A DNA stretch of 64,000 bases from Thalassocella blandensis (GCA_902141825.1 CABFPG010000001.1:310001-374000), one strand, 5' to 3'. Positions 38,364 to 47,658 are shown, numbered from the stretch's first letter. Notes: generated by a model not told the origin, from the sequence alone. Numbers and translations are program-made.

Positions 38364-39434
38364 ATGCAAGTGATCCAACCGCCAGTACACCTTTGCATCG
38401 TGGGAACCGGATTAATTGGCGGCTTCATTGGCTCTTGTTTCTTAAACCTACCGGAAGATTTTAAACCCACGTTTATTGGGCGGGAAAAGTTAATCGACGC
38501 AGTGAAGCAACATGGCATAAGTGTGACTCGCCAATTCAACGCAAGGCAAAATTTCCCACCGGAGACAATTAACATCAGCGCATCACTAGACGATGCTGCT
38601 ACAGCAGACATTGTGTTTGTCTGCGTAAAAAGCCAGGATACCGCCATCGTCAGCAAAAAACTAAAGGATGTTATAAAAAGTACAGCCATTGTCGTAAGCT
38701 TGCAAAATGGCATTCGAAATACCCAAACACTTCGTCAAGAACTCCCTCACAACCCCATCATTGGCGGCATTATTCCGTTTAATGTCATACAGGAACAGGC
38801 TACACATTACCGGCAGACAACCTCCGGCGAAATTGTTCTGGAAAGCTCACCCTCAACACCCAGCGTTGAAGCATTATTCAAACAGAGTCATCTTCCAGTA
38901 CGCTCTGTGATTGACATCGCCGGTTTACAATGGACCAAATTATTGATGAATCTCAATAACCCGGTAAATGCATTGGCTGGAATTCCTCTGGCAGAGCAAT
39001 TACAAATTAAAGAGTATCGCCTGGTAACGGCGGCCTGCATAGAAGAAGCTCTTCATTTGCTTAAGGCCCACAATATTAAAACCCAGCGCTATGGCAGCAT
39101 CATACCTGAACTGCTGCCGACTATTTTACGCTTGCCAAACGGCATGTTTAAAATGATTGCAAAAAAAATGATTAGCATAGACCCGCTTGCAAGGTCATCC
39201 ATGTATGACGATCTTAAACGGGGTAGAAAAACAGAGATAGAATTTTTGAATGGGGAAATTGAATACCTGGGTAAACAGCTGCAACACAATTCACGCCCAC
39301 ATAGTGACGAGAATTACCAGGCAAGTCCCGTCAACAGCCGTATAATTGCATTGATTAAAAACGCAGAATCACGCGATGCAGGCTCCCCTGAAATGTCAGC
39401 AGAAGACCTGCTCAAGCAAATCCACTCATATTAA
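38364..39434 (+). CDS. 2-dehydropantoate 2-reductase-like (ketopantoate reductase family)
   Basis: The 356-residue NADPH-dependent reductase family member shows the N-terminal Rossmann motif IVGTGLIGGFIG, the VFVCVKSQDT strand, VVSLQNGIRN, and the catalytic lysine region QWTKLLMNLNNP. These match PanE, which reduces ketopantoate to pantoate for pantothenate synthesis. The start at 38364 begins 2 bases after the kinase stop codon. It could be the true PanE for panC-panD at 57-58 kb, or a paralogue; the family has several related reductases. Confidence 0.85.
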   Translation: MQVIQPPVHLCIVGTGLIGGFIGSCFLNLPEDFKPTFIGREKLIDAVKQHGISVTRQFNARQNFPPETINISASLDDAATADIVFVCVKSQDTAIVSKKLKDVIKSTAIVVSLQNGIRNTQTLRQELPHNPIIGGIIPFNVIQEQATHYRQTTSGEIVLESSPSTPSVEALFKQSHLPVRSVIDIAGLQWTKLLMNLNNPVNALAGIPLAEQLQIKEYRLVTAACIEEALHLLKAHNIKTQRYGSIIPELLPTILRLPNGMFKMIAKKMISIDPLARSSMYDDLKRGRKTEIEFLNGEIEYLGKQLQHNSRPHSDENYQASPVNSRIIALIKNAESRDAGSPEMSAEDLLKQIHSY

Positions 39435-39441
39435 CGGGGAA

Positions 39442-39774
39442 TTAAAATTTCCAGCGACCTTCTTCAAGTGTCATATTCACAACCTCACCGGTGCGACTGG
39501 TTTCGCAAAGTACTTTAACAGACGTTTTATCGCCGTCACTTATTTCAGTAGCATTGATCCAATGCTTAAACACATCAGCCTCAACGGAAGTCGCAGTTTT
39601 TCGACGAAATTTAATTTCCTTGCCTGCATCCAAGTCCCCTTCCACAGCACTTTTACAAATACGTAAACTTTCTTTGCTGTTAATTTTTTGAGAGGCATCA
39701 CGACTTTCAGCCGCTGCGTTAACCGCACAGCACAACACTCCAACAACTAACATTATCTGGTGAATAATTTTCAC
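39442..39774 (-). CDS. Small exported protein of unknown function
   Basis: The 110-residue protein starts at GTG (39774), preceded by GAGGAG at the right distance; a longer TTG start is less likely. It has a signal peptide (MKIIHQIMLVVGVLCCAVNAAA) and a small mature domain with two cysteines (RICKSAV and KVLCETS) that could form a disulfide. The family is not recognised. It converges with the reductase gene, with only 7 bases between stop codons. Confidence 0.65.
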   Translation of the reverse strand: MKIIHQIMLVVGVLCCAVNAAAESRDASQKINSKESLRICKSAVEGDLDAGKEIKFRRKTATSVEADVFKHWINATEISDGDKTSVKVLCETSRTGEVVNMTLEEGRWKF

Positions 39775-40045
39775 AATCGGACTCCTCAACCTATTTAAAC
39801 AGTGACGAATAATCTTTCACATCGTAATTTTGCAGCTTTGCCATACCGTATTACGCCTTTCACAAAGAGTGCTTTTCTACTCATAAAAACAAACACATGA
39901 CGGGGGAAACGAACAAAAAATGAATGCAGCCCCTTTCCCCCAACAGTTCTGAATAGAAATTAGTCTTTAATTTGAACTATATTATCTACGTTAGTCCTAA
40001 ATAACAACTAATATTTTTTAATAAAAATGAGCCATAATAAGCGCC

Positions 40046-40567
40046 ATGGAAAAATTCAATTTTGAAAAACTCAACTGCTCACTGGCGATCGCCCTGGCAA
40101 CCATTGGCGATCCCTGGTCCACGCTTATTCTGCGAGACTTCATGATATTTGGAGGTACTCGTCGTTTTGAGCAATTACGAGAAGGCTTAGGGATTTCAAG
40201 AAATGTTTTAACGGAGCGCCTCAGAACGCTGCTGGAACAAGGTATTCTCAAGAAATTCCCAGTAGAAGAAGGCGCCAGACGCATGGAGTACAAACTGACT
40301 CGCAAAGGCTGGGAACTGATGCCCATGCTGCTCGCCACTCACCAATGGTGCGAAAAATGGCGCGAAGACCCCGGTAATTCCGCTCTCAAATTTGTAGATG
40401 CTCTTAACGGTGAAGAAATTAGTGCTGTTGGGGTCTACTCAAAAGATGGTCGCTTATTACAGCCCAATGAACTTAGAGCAGAGCCACGTACGGAAAAAGC
40501 CGCCAGCTATCTGGATGATTTAAAGACTCCCGAAAAGAAAAATCCCCTTCCAGACGAAGAAATTTAG
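40046..40567 (+). CDS. HxlR-family winged-helix transcriptional regulator
   Basis: The 173-residue protein has an HxlR-type winged helix in the first 110 residues: CSLAIALATIGDPWSTLILRD, FEQLREGLGISRNVLTERLRTL as recognition region, and MEYKLTRKGWEL as wing. The tail is polar and may mediate dimer or ligand contacts. HxlR regulators respond to formaldehyde, quinones, redox or other signals. The target is unclear. No neighbour is directly adjacent on the same strand. Confidence 0.88.
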   Translation: MEKFNFEKLNCSLAIALATIGDPWSTLILRDFMIFGGTRRFEQLREGLGISRNVLTERLRTLLEQGILKKFPVEEGARRMEYKLTRKGWELMPMLLATHQWCEKWREDPGNSALKFVDALNGEEISAVGVYSKDGRLLQPNELRAEPRTEKAASYLDDLKTPEKKNPLPDEEI

Positions 40568-40670
40568 ACAATTTTCAAATATAAAAAATAATTTTAATTT
40601 CTTTAATATATTCACACCCTCCTAATTCAGCGCCCAACGAAATTCACACATAAGCGCAGCACACCGCAAT

Positions 40671-40712
40671 AATTTAGATATTGCTAATTTAAAACAATCT
40701 AATATAATCTAC
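40671..40712 (+). promoter_or_regulatory. AT-rich imperfect palindrome upstream of the BigR-type gene
   Basis: TAGATATTG and ACAATCTA flank an AT-rich spacer, followed by a TATAAT -10-like box. BigR-type regulators bind AT-rich palindromes over their own promoters, so this is the best candidate operator. It is predicted by eye only. Confidence 0.35.
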
Positions 40713-40764
40713 TATAACAGTTACCCAAGAACCAAAAATTGAGTCACGACAAAAGAGCAACAAC

Positions 40765-41082
40765 ATGACAGCGCAACATCAACATCCTTTACAAGCCATG
40801 GCAGAGCATGCCACCGAAGCCGCCAAATTATTAAAGCTATTGGCAAATGAAAATCGCCTGATGATCTGCTGCGCGCTGGGAGAACAGGAATTGAATGTCG
40901 GAGAAATCAATGACCGGGTTCCTCTCAGCCAATCGGCACTTTCTCAACACCTCGCTAAGCTAAGGGAAGCAGACATTGTGCGAACCCGCAAAGAAGGACT
41001 TATTGTTTACTACCGACTTAACGGCAGCAACGCGATGCAAATTATTCACACTCTCAAATCAATATATTGCCCGGAAATGTAA
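40765..41082 (+). CDS. ArsR-family sulfide/persulfide-sensing regulator, BigR/SqrR type
   Basis: The 105-residue dimeric repressor has an ArsR winged helix with VPLSQSALSQHLAKLREADIV as recognition region. Cysteines sit at residues 35-36 (LMICCALGE) and in the C-terminal IYCPEM, the positions of the redox-active pair in BigR and YgaV, which form a disulfide or polysulfide link on exposure to persulfides. It heads an operon of rhodanese, TauE/SafE and persulfide dioxygenase genes, as BigR does in other proteobacteria. It likely represses that operon until sulfide appears. Confidence 0.88.
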   Translation: MTAQHQHPLQAMAEHATEAAKLLKLLANENRLMICCALGEQELNVGEINDRVPLSQSALSQHLAKLREADIVRTRKEGLIVYYRLNGSNAMQIIHTLKSIYCPEM

Positions 41083-41144
41083 TTCCTGCGTTTCCAATTG
41101 CCAAATTAAACCTCTGAGTTTTATTTTTACTGCTGGAGAAATTT

Positions 41145-41687
41145 ATGAACATGGTTTCTGCAAAAGAATTTATTCAACTGAAAAAGCAAAATCCCAATAT
41201 TACCGTGATCGACCTGCGTACCCCGGCGGAAGTAGATAAAGAAAAATTAGCGGATTGCCATTGTCTTCCCGTCCATGAGTTTTCCGCAGAGAAATTGACC
41301 TCACTGATTCAAAACAGCGGCAAGAATAGTAATGAACCTGTATACCTGCTGTGTCAAAGCGGAAAGCGTGCGGAATTAGCCACCCAAAAGCTAGCGAACC
41401 ACCCAACCTTGAAGACCGTGATTTTAGAGGGCGGATTAAACGCAATTAAACTGGAAGGCATGACAACAATTCGTACCACTCGAAAAAGCATCCCCCTGGA
41501 AAGGCAAGTCCGCATTACGGCAGGGAGTTTAGTCCTGCTCGGAGTTTTACTAGGCTTCACAGTAACGCCGGCATTCTTTTATTTATCCGCCTTTATCGGT
41601 GCCGGTTTAATTTTCTCAGGCATCACCGATACCTGCCCAATGGCAATGCTTATTGCTCGCATGCCCTGGAACCAAATTCGCGCATAA
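41145..41687 (+). CDS. Rhodanese with C-terminal membrane domain
   Basis: The 180-residue protein has an N-terminal rhodanese domain (about 5-105) with the active-site loop LCQSGKRA, whose cysteine carries the persulfide, and a C-terminal pair of transmembrane segments ending with DTCPMAMLIARMPWN, like the DUF2892-type tails of inner-membrane rhodaneses. It is the second gene of the sulfide-response operon and probably passes sulfane sulfur between sulfide oxidation and the exporter or dioxygenase products. Confidence 0.88.
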   Translation: MNMVSAKEFIQLKKQNPNITVIDLRTPAEVDKEKLADCHCLPVHEFSAEKLTSLIQNSGKNSNEPVYLLCQSGKRAELATQKLANHPTLKTVILEGGLNAIKLEGMTTIRTTRKSIPLERQVRITAGSLVLLGVLLGFTVTPAFFYLSAFIGAGLIFSGITDTCPMAMLIARMPWNQIRA

Positions 41688-41710
41688 TTTTTACATATCT
41701 TGGAGCCGGA

Positions 41711-42517
41711 ATGGTTTATGCAATTGGTTTAATTATTGGTAGTTTACTTGGGTTGACCGGCGCCGGAGGCTCTGTTTTTGCCGTGCCTTTATTAGTCATT
41801 GCCACACAACTACCTGCAAAGCAAGCGATGGGGGTTGCCTTGGGAGCGGTTGCATTTAGTGCGCTCTACGGCGTTATCCAACAACGAAAAAATGTCCTGT
41901 GGATACCCGGATTAATTATTGCAACAGGCGGCATGACGCTTGCTCCCGTGGGGAACTGGCTGGCAGGAAACCTGGATGACGCCTGGCTTATGGCGGGATT
42001 TTCAGTGTTAGCCATCAATATCGCAGTAAAAATGTGGCGACAAGCTAATCAACAACCAGAATTAACTAAAATTACAAGAGCAGGCGCACAGGAAAGCATT
42101 CCAACAAACAACATGAGTTGTCGTCTTAGCGAAACTGGCGTTTTCCACCTGGGATTCAGATGTGTAAGCGGACTATTCCTTGGCGGTTTAGGCATAGGAC
42201 TTTTAAGTGGTCTCTTTGGCGTGGGAGGTGGTTTTCTAATTGTGCCTTTCCTGATTTTTTTAAGCCAACTCCCAATGCAATCGGCTGTGGCGACAAGCTT
42301 GTTTACCATTGTATTAATCAGTTCAACGGGCTTTATCGCACATCTTGGCATTAACCATCATTTTAACTACGCACTATTATTAAAAATCGTTGTTGCGGGT
42401 GTTCTGGGTATGGCGCTAAGTCAGCGTTTAGCAAAACATCTGGCCGGTCCAACACTGCAAAAAGTATTCTCCATTTTACTAGCGACTGTTTCCATAGCCA
42501 CATTATTTACGCTTTAA
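41711..42517 (+). CDS. TauE/SafE-family sulfite exporter
   Basis: The 268-residue inner-membrane protein has about eight hydrophobic segments and the two glycine-rich repeats GLTGAGGS and GLFGVGGGFLIVP characteristic of TauE/SafE transporters, which export sulfite or related sulfonates. A polar loop between the halves (about 118-140) carries the cytoplasmic linker. Its place between rhodanese and persulfide dioxygenase suggests removal of sulfite produced by that dioxygenase. Confidence 0.9.
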   Translation: MVYAIGLIIGSLLGLTGAGGSVFAVPLLVIATQLPAKQAMGVALGAVAFSALYGVIQQRKNVLWIPGLIIATGGMTLAPVGNWLAGNLDDAWLMAGFSVLAINIAVKMWRQANQQPELTKITRAGAQESIPTNNMSCRLSETGVFHLGFRCVSGLFLGGLGIGLLSGLFGVGGGFLIVPFLIFLSQLPMQSAVATSLFTIVLISSTGFIAHLGINHHFNYALLLKIVVAGVLGMALSQRLAKHLAGPTLQKVFSILLATVSIATLFTL

Positions 42518-42536
42518 AATTAAGGAGGTTTATCTC

Positions 42537-43229
42537 GTGTTATTTCGTCAACTATTTGATGCTTCCTCAAGCTCTTACACCTATTTAATTGCAGACCCCG
42601 GTACTCGTGAAGCAATGCTTATCGATCCGGTACTGGAAAAAATTGAAGATTACTTACTGCTGCTGGAACAACTTCAATTAACACTGACAAAAACCTGCGA
42701 TACTCATACGCATGCAGACCACATTACGGCCCAAGGTAAACTGTGTGACTTGCTCAACGCGACTTCGCATGCTGGGATGCAATCTCTCGCTGACTGCGCG
42801 GGGAAGAAATTCAACGAGGGAGATACACTTTATGTTGGCACTATCGCAATTCAGGTGATGTACACCCCAGGCCACACAGATGACTCCTACTGCTTTTTAA
42901 TTCAAGACAAAAAGCCATATTTACTTTTTAGTGGCGACACATTACTGATACGAGGCACAGGTCGAACAGATTTTCAAAATGGCGACGCGATAAAACAATA
43001 TGCAAGTCTTCAACGCCTACTCAGTTTACCGCAGGACACCATTGTTTACCCAGGACACGACTATAAGGGATGGACACAAAGTACCATTGCAGAAGAAGCG
43101 ACATTCAACCCTCGCCTACAACACAAAACGCCGCAATCGTATGCGGCATTTATGGCATCCCTCAACCTGCCCAACCCTCGCTTGATGGATGTCGCCGTTG
43201 CGCTTAACCAGGCCTGCGGCAAGCGGTAG
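42537..43229 (+). CDS. Persulfide dioxygenase (ETHE1/Blh-type metallo-beta-lactamase fold)
   Basis: The 230-residue non-heme iron enzyme oxidises glutathione persulfide to sulfite. Seen: the metal motif THTHADH, the distal ligand in YTPGHTDDSYC, the FSGDTLLIRGTGRTDFQ segment that marks the ETHE1/Blh branch, and YPGHDY. The start is GTG with an AAGGAGG site 9 bases before it. It closes the sulfide-response operon. A neighbouring sulfide:quinone oxidoreductase is not present in the window. Confidence 0.92.
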   Translation: MLFRQLFDASSSSYTYLIADPGTREAMLIDPVLEKIEDYLLLLEQLQLTLTKTCDTHTHADHITAQGKLCDLLNATSHAGMQSLADCAGKKFNEGDTLYVGTIAIQVMYTPGHTDDSYCFLIQDKKPYLLFSGDTLLIRGTGRTDFQNGDAIKQYASLQRLLSLPQDTIVYPGHDYKGWTQSTIAEEATFNPRLQHKTPQSYAAFMASLNLPNPRLMDVAVALNQACGKR

Positions 43230-43250
43230 CCTTCAGTTCAACCGCGAAGC

Positions 43251-44087
43251 TCAGGCACAGGGGCGGGACAAGAGTGCCTCACCAACATCATCATCGTCTG
43301 AGCCACTAACATGCGCAGAAGCCGAAGCTTGTGCCCGCTGTAACTGAGCCTTAAATAACACAACATCACCCACCACAATTATTGCAGGGGACGTTACCGC
43401 GTGCACCTCAACCAAAACTTCCAGATCATTAAGACACCCGAGAATTTCTCGTTGATTCTGTCGGCATCCATTTTCAATGATGGCAATTGGTGTTGAAGCT
43501 TTCATACCAGCACATAGCAATTGATCACGTATAAACGACGCACGACTTATTCCCATATAAATAACCAGCGTCTGATCCAAACGGGCTAGTGCAGACCAAT
43601 CAAGTGTCAGATCTTTTTCAGCGTGCGCCGTAATAAAAGTACAAGCTTGCGACAACCCGCGATGCGTAAGCGGGATACTCGCGGCAGTCGTGCAACCGGA
43701 CGCAGCGGTAATACCCGGAACCACATCCACTTCAACACCAGCGCTGGCCGCCTGCAACAACTCCTCTCCGCCTCGCCCAAAGACGAATGGATCACCACCT
43801 TTTAAGCGCACGACATGCAAGCCCTGCTGGGCTTTCAACACAATTAAGCGGTTAATCTGCTCCTGTGTAAAGCTGTGCTTGTTCTTTTGCTTACCTACGT
43901 AAAATGCAGGCTTTCCTTGTGGGAAAAGAGCGCGAATTTCAGCACTTACAAGCTGATCAAAAAAGATCAGGTCTGCTGAATTAATGGCTTTCATCGCTTT
44001 TACCGTCAACAAATCTGGGTCACCCGGACCAGCACCAACCAGAGAAATCCGGCCAGCCTTGCGTTGGTTTTCATTTACACTTTGCAT
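43251..44087 (-). CDS. cobA: Uroporphyrinogen-III C-methyltransferase
   Basis: The 278-residue enzyme adds two methyl groups to uroporphyrinogen III, making precorrin-2 for siroheme or cobalamin. Seen: LVGAGPGDPDLLTVKA, DLIFFDQLVS, KGGDPFVFGRGGEE, and GITAASGCTTAASIPLTHRG. There is no fused CysG dehydrogenase/ferrochelatase domain, so it is the single-domain form. The ATG at 44087 has a GGGGGA site; an earlier ATG is possible. Siroheme is the cofactor of nitrite and sulfite reductases, in line with its place between sulfur genes and molybdopterin genes. Confidence 0.94.
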   Translation of the reverse strand: MQSVNENQRKAGRISLVGAGPGDPDLLTVKAMKAINSADLIFFDQLVSAEIRALFPQGKPAFYVGKQKNKHSFTQEQINRLIVLKAQQGLHVVRLKGGDPFVFGRGGEELLQAASAGVEVDVVPGITAASGCTTAASIPLTHRGLSQACTFITAHAEKDLTLDWSALARLDQTLVIYMGISRASFIRDQLLCAGMKASTPIAIIENGCRQNQREILGCLNDLEVLVEVHAVTSPAIIVVGDVVLFKAQLQRAQASASAHVSGSDDDDVGEALLSRPCA

Positions 44088-44221
44088 TTTTCCCCCTATG
44101 TCACCCCTCAATCCAACCCACATCTACCCCACCAATCGAATCGGGGATTGTGTTTAGACATTTCAATATAAGTGAGGAAGAGCAATAAGAATGCCATTCA
44201 TCCATAGCCGCCAAACCAAAT

Positions 44222-44257
44222 TAAAAAGCTCTCAAAATCAAACACTTATGTGAGAGC
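44222..44257 (-). terminator. Terminator-like hairpin upstream of cobA
   Basis: GCTCTCA pairs with TGAGAGC across a 16-base loop, and TTTTTAATTT follows on the minus strand. It lies about 135 bases before the cobA start, where no gene ends, so it may be a leader attenuator or the end of a short RNA. Confidence 0.4.
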
Positions 44258-44440
44258 AGGAGAAAATACAGTTGTGTCTTACGCAAAGCCCAGGCCTAAA
44301 ACGCACCACACAAAAGCAAAGCAAGCCCACTTTGGATCACTGAAAACCCATAAATCTCTATAAGCAGTCAGTTAACTCGAGTAAACACTCCAATATCGCA
44401 CCAAAAACGCACATAATCACACACTTGTAATATTTTTTGA

Positions 44441-44470
44441 GTGCCATAAATCTCATTGGTTTTATGGCAC
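44441..44470. repeat. Perfect 10-bp inverted repeat between cobA and moaA
   Basis: GTGCCATAAA (44441-44450) and TTTATGGCAC (44461-44470) are separated by ten bases, a spacing that places the half-sites two helical turns apart. This is typical of a dimeric regulator site. It does not match the ModE consensus as I know it. Confidence 0.6.
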
Positions 44471-44841
44471 ACGCTTTGATACATAACTACCAGCGGACAA
44501 ACCGTTAGACATTCAACCCCATTTGGGAATTAGTATGATATAACTTTCATTTGATCGAGCGTCATCAACATTCATACTACAGAATGAACCAGATACAACC
44601 CTTTGTACTCAAACATTTCAGCGGTATTACACTTAAACATAAAGGTTGCAAAGACTATTAACGACCCTCAATCAGCGGCCAGATCCGTAACAGGTCACGG
44701 CCATAAATCCGTGCGCAAATTCATATTTGCCAAACATGATTGTGAAGCGCAAAATTCAATAGTCTATTCAAACATTCAACTAAATGTATCCGTAAAACCT
44801 TCACGTTAAGACAGCGCCAAACACATAGTGAATTTGAGCCC

Positions 44842-45903
44842 ATGAGAGATAACACAAACCAGAATGGTTCGAGCACACACCAGGATTCTGCCGTACAACA
44901 TCAGAATCCAACGCTGACCGATAGCTTTGGACGAAGCATTCAATACTTACGCATATCCGTTACAGATCGATGCGATTTTCGGTGTATTTACTGTATGGCC
45001 GAAGAAATGCAGTTCTTACCCAGAAAAGATGTGCTCAGTTTTGAAGAAATTACGCGATTAAGTCGGATATTTGTTCGCCTCGGCGTTAAAAAAATCCGGC
45101 TTACGGGTGGCGAGCCTTTAATCAGAAAAGATATTCATCATTTATTTGATTCATTGTCCGCAATATCTCAACTCGAAGAGCTTTGCTTAACCACGAATGG
45201 CTCTCACCTTAGCGAACACGCAGAAACTCTGGCGCAGTGCGGCGTCAAACGAATTAATGTCAGCCTGGATACTCTACAGCCGGATCGCTTTAAGCAATTA
45301 ACGCGCTTCGGTGATTTACCCACGGTTCTGCATGGGATCGAGACAGCCCAACGTCACGGCCTTAAAATAAAGCTCAATGCGGTATTAATGAAGCACTACA
45401 ATCTGGATGAAGCCATTGCTTTGACTCGCTATGCACTTTCCAATGACATGGACATCAGTTTTATAGAAGAGATGCCTCTGGGTGAAATTAAAGAACACGA
45501 AAGAAAAGCCGAATTTATTAGCAGCGAACACCTACGCAATATATTAGGCGAACAATTTACCTTAAGTAGCATGAGCGATGGCGACGACCATCCAAACACA
45601 GGTGGCCCGGCTCGATATTGGCAAGTGCAAGGCTACCAAAATAAAGTTGGTTTTATTTCACCGCATAGCGAAAATTTTTGCGCGAGCTGCAATCGCATCC
45701 GGATTACGGCATCCGGTCGCTTACTCTTGTGTCTGGGTAATGAACATAGTATTGATTTGAGAGGTATATTAAGATCTACAAACGATGACGAGTTCGTGAT
45801 GCAAGAAATTGTACAAGCAATGGAAATCAAACCCGAAAAACACTATTTTGATCTCGACGAAGAACCACAAATACTGCGCTTTATGAATGCAACTGGTGGA
45901 TAA
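44842..45903 (+). CDS. moaA: GTP 3',8-cyclase, molybdenum cofactor synthesis
   Basis: The 353-residue radical-SAM enzyme starts molybdopterin synthesis by rearranging GTP. Seen: the SAM-binding cluster CDFRCIYC, the TGGEPLIRKD motif, the C-terminal second-cluster cysteines in FCASCNRIR and LLLCLG, and the conserved C-terminal double glycine (ATGG). An N-terminal polar extension of about 20 residues precedes the core. The moaB and moeA genes follow on the same strand with short or overlapping gaps. moaC, moaD and moaE are not in the window. Confidence 0.96.
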   Translation: MRDNTNQNGSSTHQDSAVQHQNPTLTDSFGRSIQYLRISVTDRCDFRCIYCMAEEMQFLPRKDVLSFEEITRLSRIFVRLGVKKIRLTGGEPLIRKDIHHLFDSLSAISQLEELCLTTNGSHLSEHAETLAQCGVKRINVSLDTLQPDRFKQLTRFGDLPTVLHGIETAQRHGLKIKLNAVLMKHYNLDEAIALTRYALSNDMDISFIEEMPLGEIKEHERKAEFISSEHLRNILGEQFTLSSMSDGDDHPNTGGPARYWQVQGYQNKVGFISPHSENFCASCNRIRITASGRLLLCLGNEHSIDLRGILRSTNDDEFVMQEIVQAMEIKPEKHYFDLDEEPQILRFMNATGG

Positions 45904-45949
45904 CAAACTTCCACATTACCTATATTTTTCGTAACCACTAAGCCTGATT

Positions 45950-46459
45950 ATGTCTAAAAAAACTGAAAACTTTATCGCATTAAATATTGCGGTATTAACC
46001 GTATCTGATACTCGAACAACAGAAAATGACACCTCCGGCGACTGCCTGGCAGACGCGTTGCAGGAAGCTGGTCACACGCTATTTACTCGCAATTTAATAC
46101 CAGATGACATTTATCATATCCGCGCCGTCGTATCGCAATGGATATTTCAACCAGAAATTCATGCAGTGTTAATTACCGGCGGAACAGGATTCGCAGGCAG
46201 AGACAGTACACCGGAAGCACTAATGCCGTTATTAGACAAAGACATAATCGGATTTGGTGAATTGTTTCGGCAAATTTCTTACGACGATATCGGCACCTCC
46301 ACTATACAGTCTCGCGCCTTTGCAGGATTTGCCAACAGAACACTTGTGTTTTGCATGCCCGGCTCTACAAACGCCTGCGCCACAGCCTGGCATAAAATTA
46401 TAGCCTCCCAGTTAGATTCACGCACCAGACCGTGTAACTTTGTGGGACAGCTTGTATGA
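45950..46459 (+). CDS. moaB: Molybdenum cofactor biosynthesis protein B
   Basis: The 169-residue MoaB/Mog-fold protein binds molybdopterin and, by analogy with Mog, may adenylylate it. Seen: LTVSDTRTTENDTSGD at the start and ITGGTGFAGRDSTPEAL for the molybdopterin-binding loop, then MPGSTNA. The closeness to MoaB rather than Mog is by length and motif. Its stop codon overlaps the moeA start (ATGA), which implies translational coupling. Confidence 0.93.
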   Translation: MSKKTENFIALNIAVLTVSDTRTTENDTSGDCLADALQEAGHTLFTRNLIPDDIYHIRAVVSQWIFQPEIHAVLITGGTGFAGRDSTPEALMPLLDKDIIGFGELFRQISYDDIGTSTIQSRAFAGFANRTLVFCMPGSTNACATAWHKIIASQLDSRTRPCNFVGQLV

Positions 46460-47658
46460 TCAGTATCGAACAAGCGGTCGATAAATTATTGTCTTTGACC
46501 CCGTCACTGGATCAACATGAACAAATCCCAATTACGTCTGCACTGGGGCGAATACTCGCGGAAAATATCATCTCAACGATCGATGTTCCGCCACAGAACA
46601 ACAGCGCAATGGATGGCTATGTCATAAGAACATCAGACCTGGAAAATCCACCGTGGACCTTTCCAGTTTCATCCGTCATACCAGCCGGCGCCATACCACA
46701 CGCCATACCTGCAGGTTCCATTGCCCGAATATTTACAGGTGCAGAAATTCCCGAGAACTGTGATGCTGTAGTTATGCAGGAAAACTGCGAAGTTGACCCC
46801 AACTCTGAAAAAGTCACCCTGCTAAAACCTGTCACCCCGGGAGAAAATATTCGTGCAAAAGGTCAGGATATCGCCAAAGGGGATACCATTCTAGGAAAAG
46901 GCCAACAGTTGTCTCCACAGGACATTGGGTTGCTAGCCTCTATTGGCGTAACACATGTTCATGTAGCGCAAAAAGTCCGTGTCGCCATAATCACGACTGG
47001 CGATGAATTAATATCGGCAACTGACTCACACCTCCTGCCACCAGGCAAAATATTCAATTCAAACTTACCAATGTTGCAGGCATTGCTGGAGAAAGCCAAT
47101 TGCGAAGTAATATCGGCGCTGCACATCCCAGACAATCTGCAACAGACAACGCACACGCTAACAGAATGCTCACACACCGCAGACTTAATAATTTCCTGTG
47201 GTGGTGTTTCTGTGGGAGAAAAAGATTTTGTAAAAGATGCCTTAGAACAAGTTGGGGAGCTCGATTTTTGGAAAGTAAAATTAAAGCCAGGCAAGCCCAT
47301 TGCCATTGGAAAAATAAATCAAGCCCGCTTTCTTGGCTTGCCAGGAAATCCGGTTTCAAGCTTTGTCACTTTTATTTTATTCGCACTTCCTGTAATTAAA
47401 AAATTGCAAGGCCGCCCATACAAAGCACCCCGTTACTTCACTCTCCCTTGCAACTTTTCCCTTTCATCACCTCGCACTCGGCCAGAGTTTATTCGGGTGC
47501 AAATGACTGAGAACGGAATTGAACAATTCCCAAATCAAAGTTCGGGCGTATTACGATCACTCAGCTGGGCAGATGCACTGGCATTTATCCCAGAAGAAAC
47601 CCGCTTATCTCCAGGTGAACCAATAAAAACATATCCTCTGAGCTTATTCTTTGAATAG
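46456..47658 (+). CDS. moeA: Molybdopterin molybdenumtransferase
   Basis: The 400-residue enzyme inserts molybdenum into molybdopterin-AMP. Seen: the domain III entry PPQNNSAMDGYVI, the RIFTGAEIP segment, the GEN(I)RAKGQDI motif, the Mog-like domain with ITTGDEL and SCGGVSVGEKDF, and LGLPGNPVSSFV. The start codon overlaps the moaB stop. Together with moaA and moaB it forms a Moco operon that would serve a molybdenum-dependent nitrate reductase. Confidence 0.96.
   Translation: MISIEQAVDKLLSLTPSLDQHEQIPITSALGRILAENIISTIDVPPQNNSAMDGYVIRTSDLENPPWTFPVSSVIPAGAIPHAIPAGSIARIFTGAEIPENCDAVVMQENCEVDPNSEKVTLLKPVTPGENIRAKGQDIAKGDTILGKGQQLSPQDIGLLASIGVTHVHVAQKVRVAIITTGDELISATDSHLLPPGKIFNSNLPMLQALLEKANCEVISALHIPDNLQQTTHTLTECSHTADLIISCGGVSVGEKDFVKDALEQVGELDFWKVKLKPGKPIAIGKINQARFLGLPGNPVSSFVTFILFALPVIKKLQGRPYKAPRYFTLPCNFSLSSPRTRPEFIRVQMTENGIEQFPNQSSGVLRSLSWADALAFIPEETRLSPGEPIKTYPLSLFFE

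Larger units (their letters stand above)
44088..44841. other. Gene-free divergent region between cobA and moaA
   Basis: No gene is supported. A minus-strand terminator-like hairpin (44222-44257) and a perfect 10-bp inverted repeat (44441-44470) are listed separately. I looked for a Moco riboswitch before moaA and saw no clear match. Promoters of both genes must lie here. Confidence 0.5.

Noticed and set aside
44463-44481. TGGCACACGCTTTGAT as a sigma-54 promoter for moaA
   Set aside because: The essential -12 GC is GA here and the site lies about 370 bases upstream of moaA.
44520-44841. Moco riboswitch before moaA
   Set aside because: I could not find the conserved paired elements of the Moco RNA motif in the leader.
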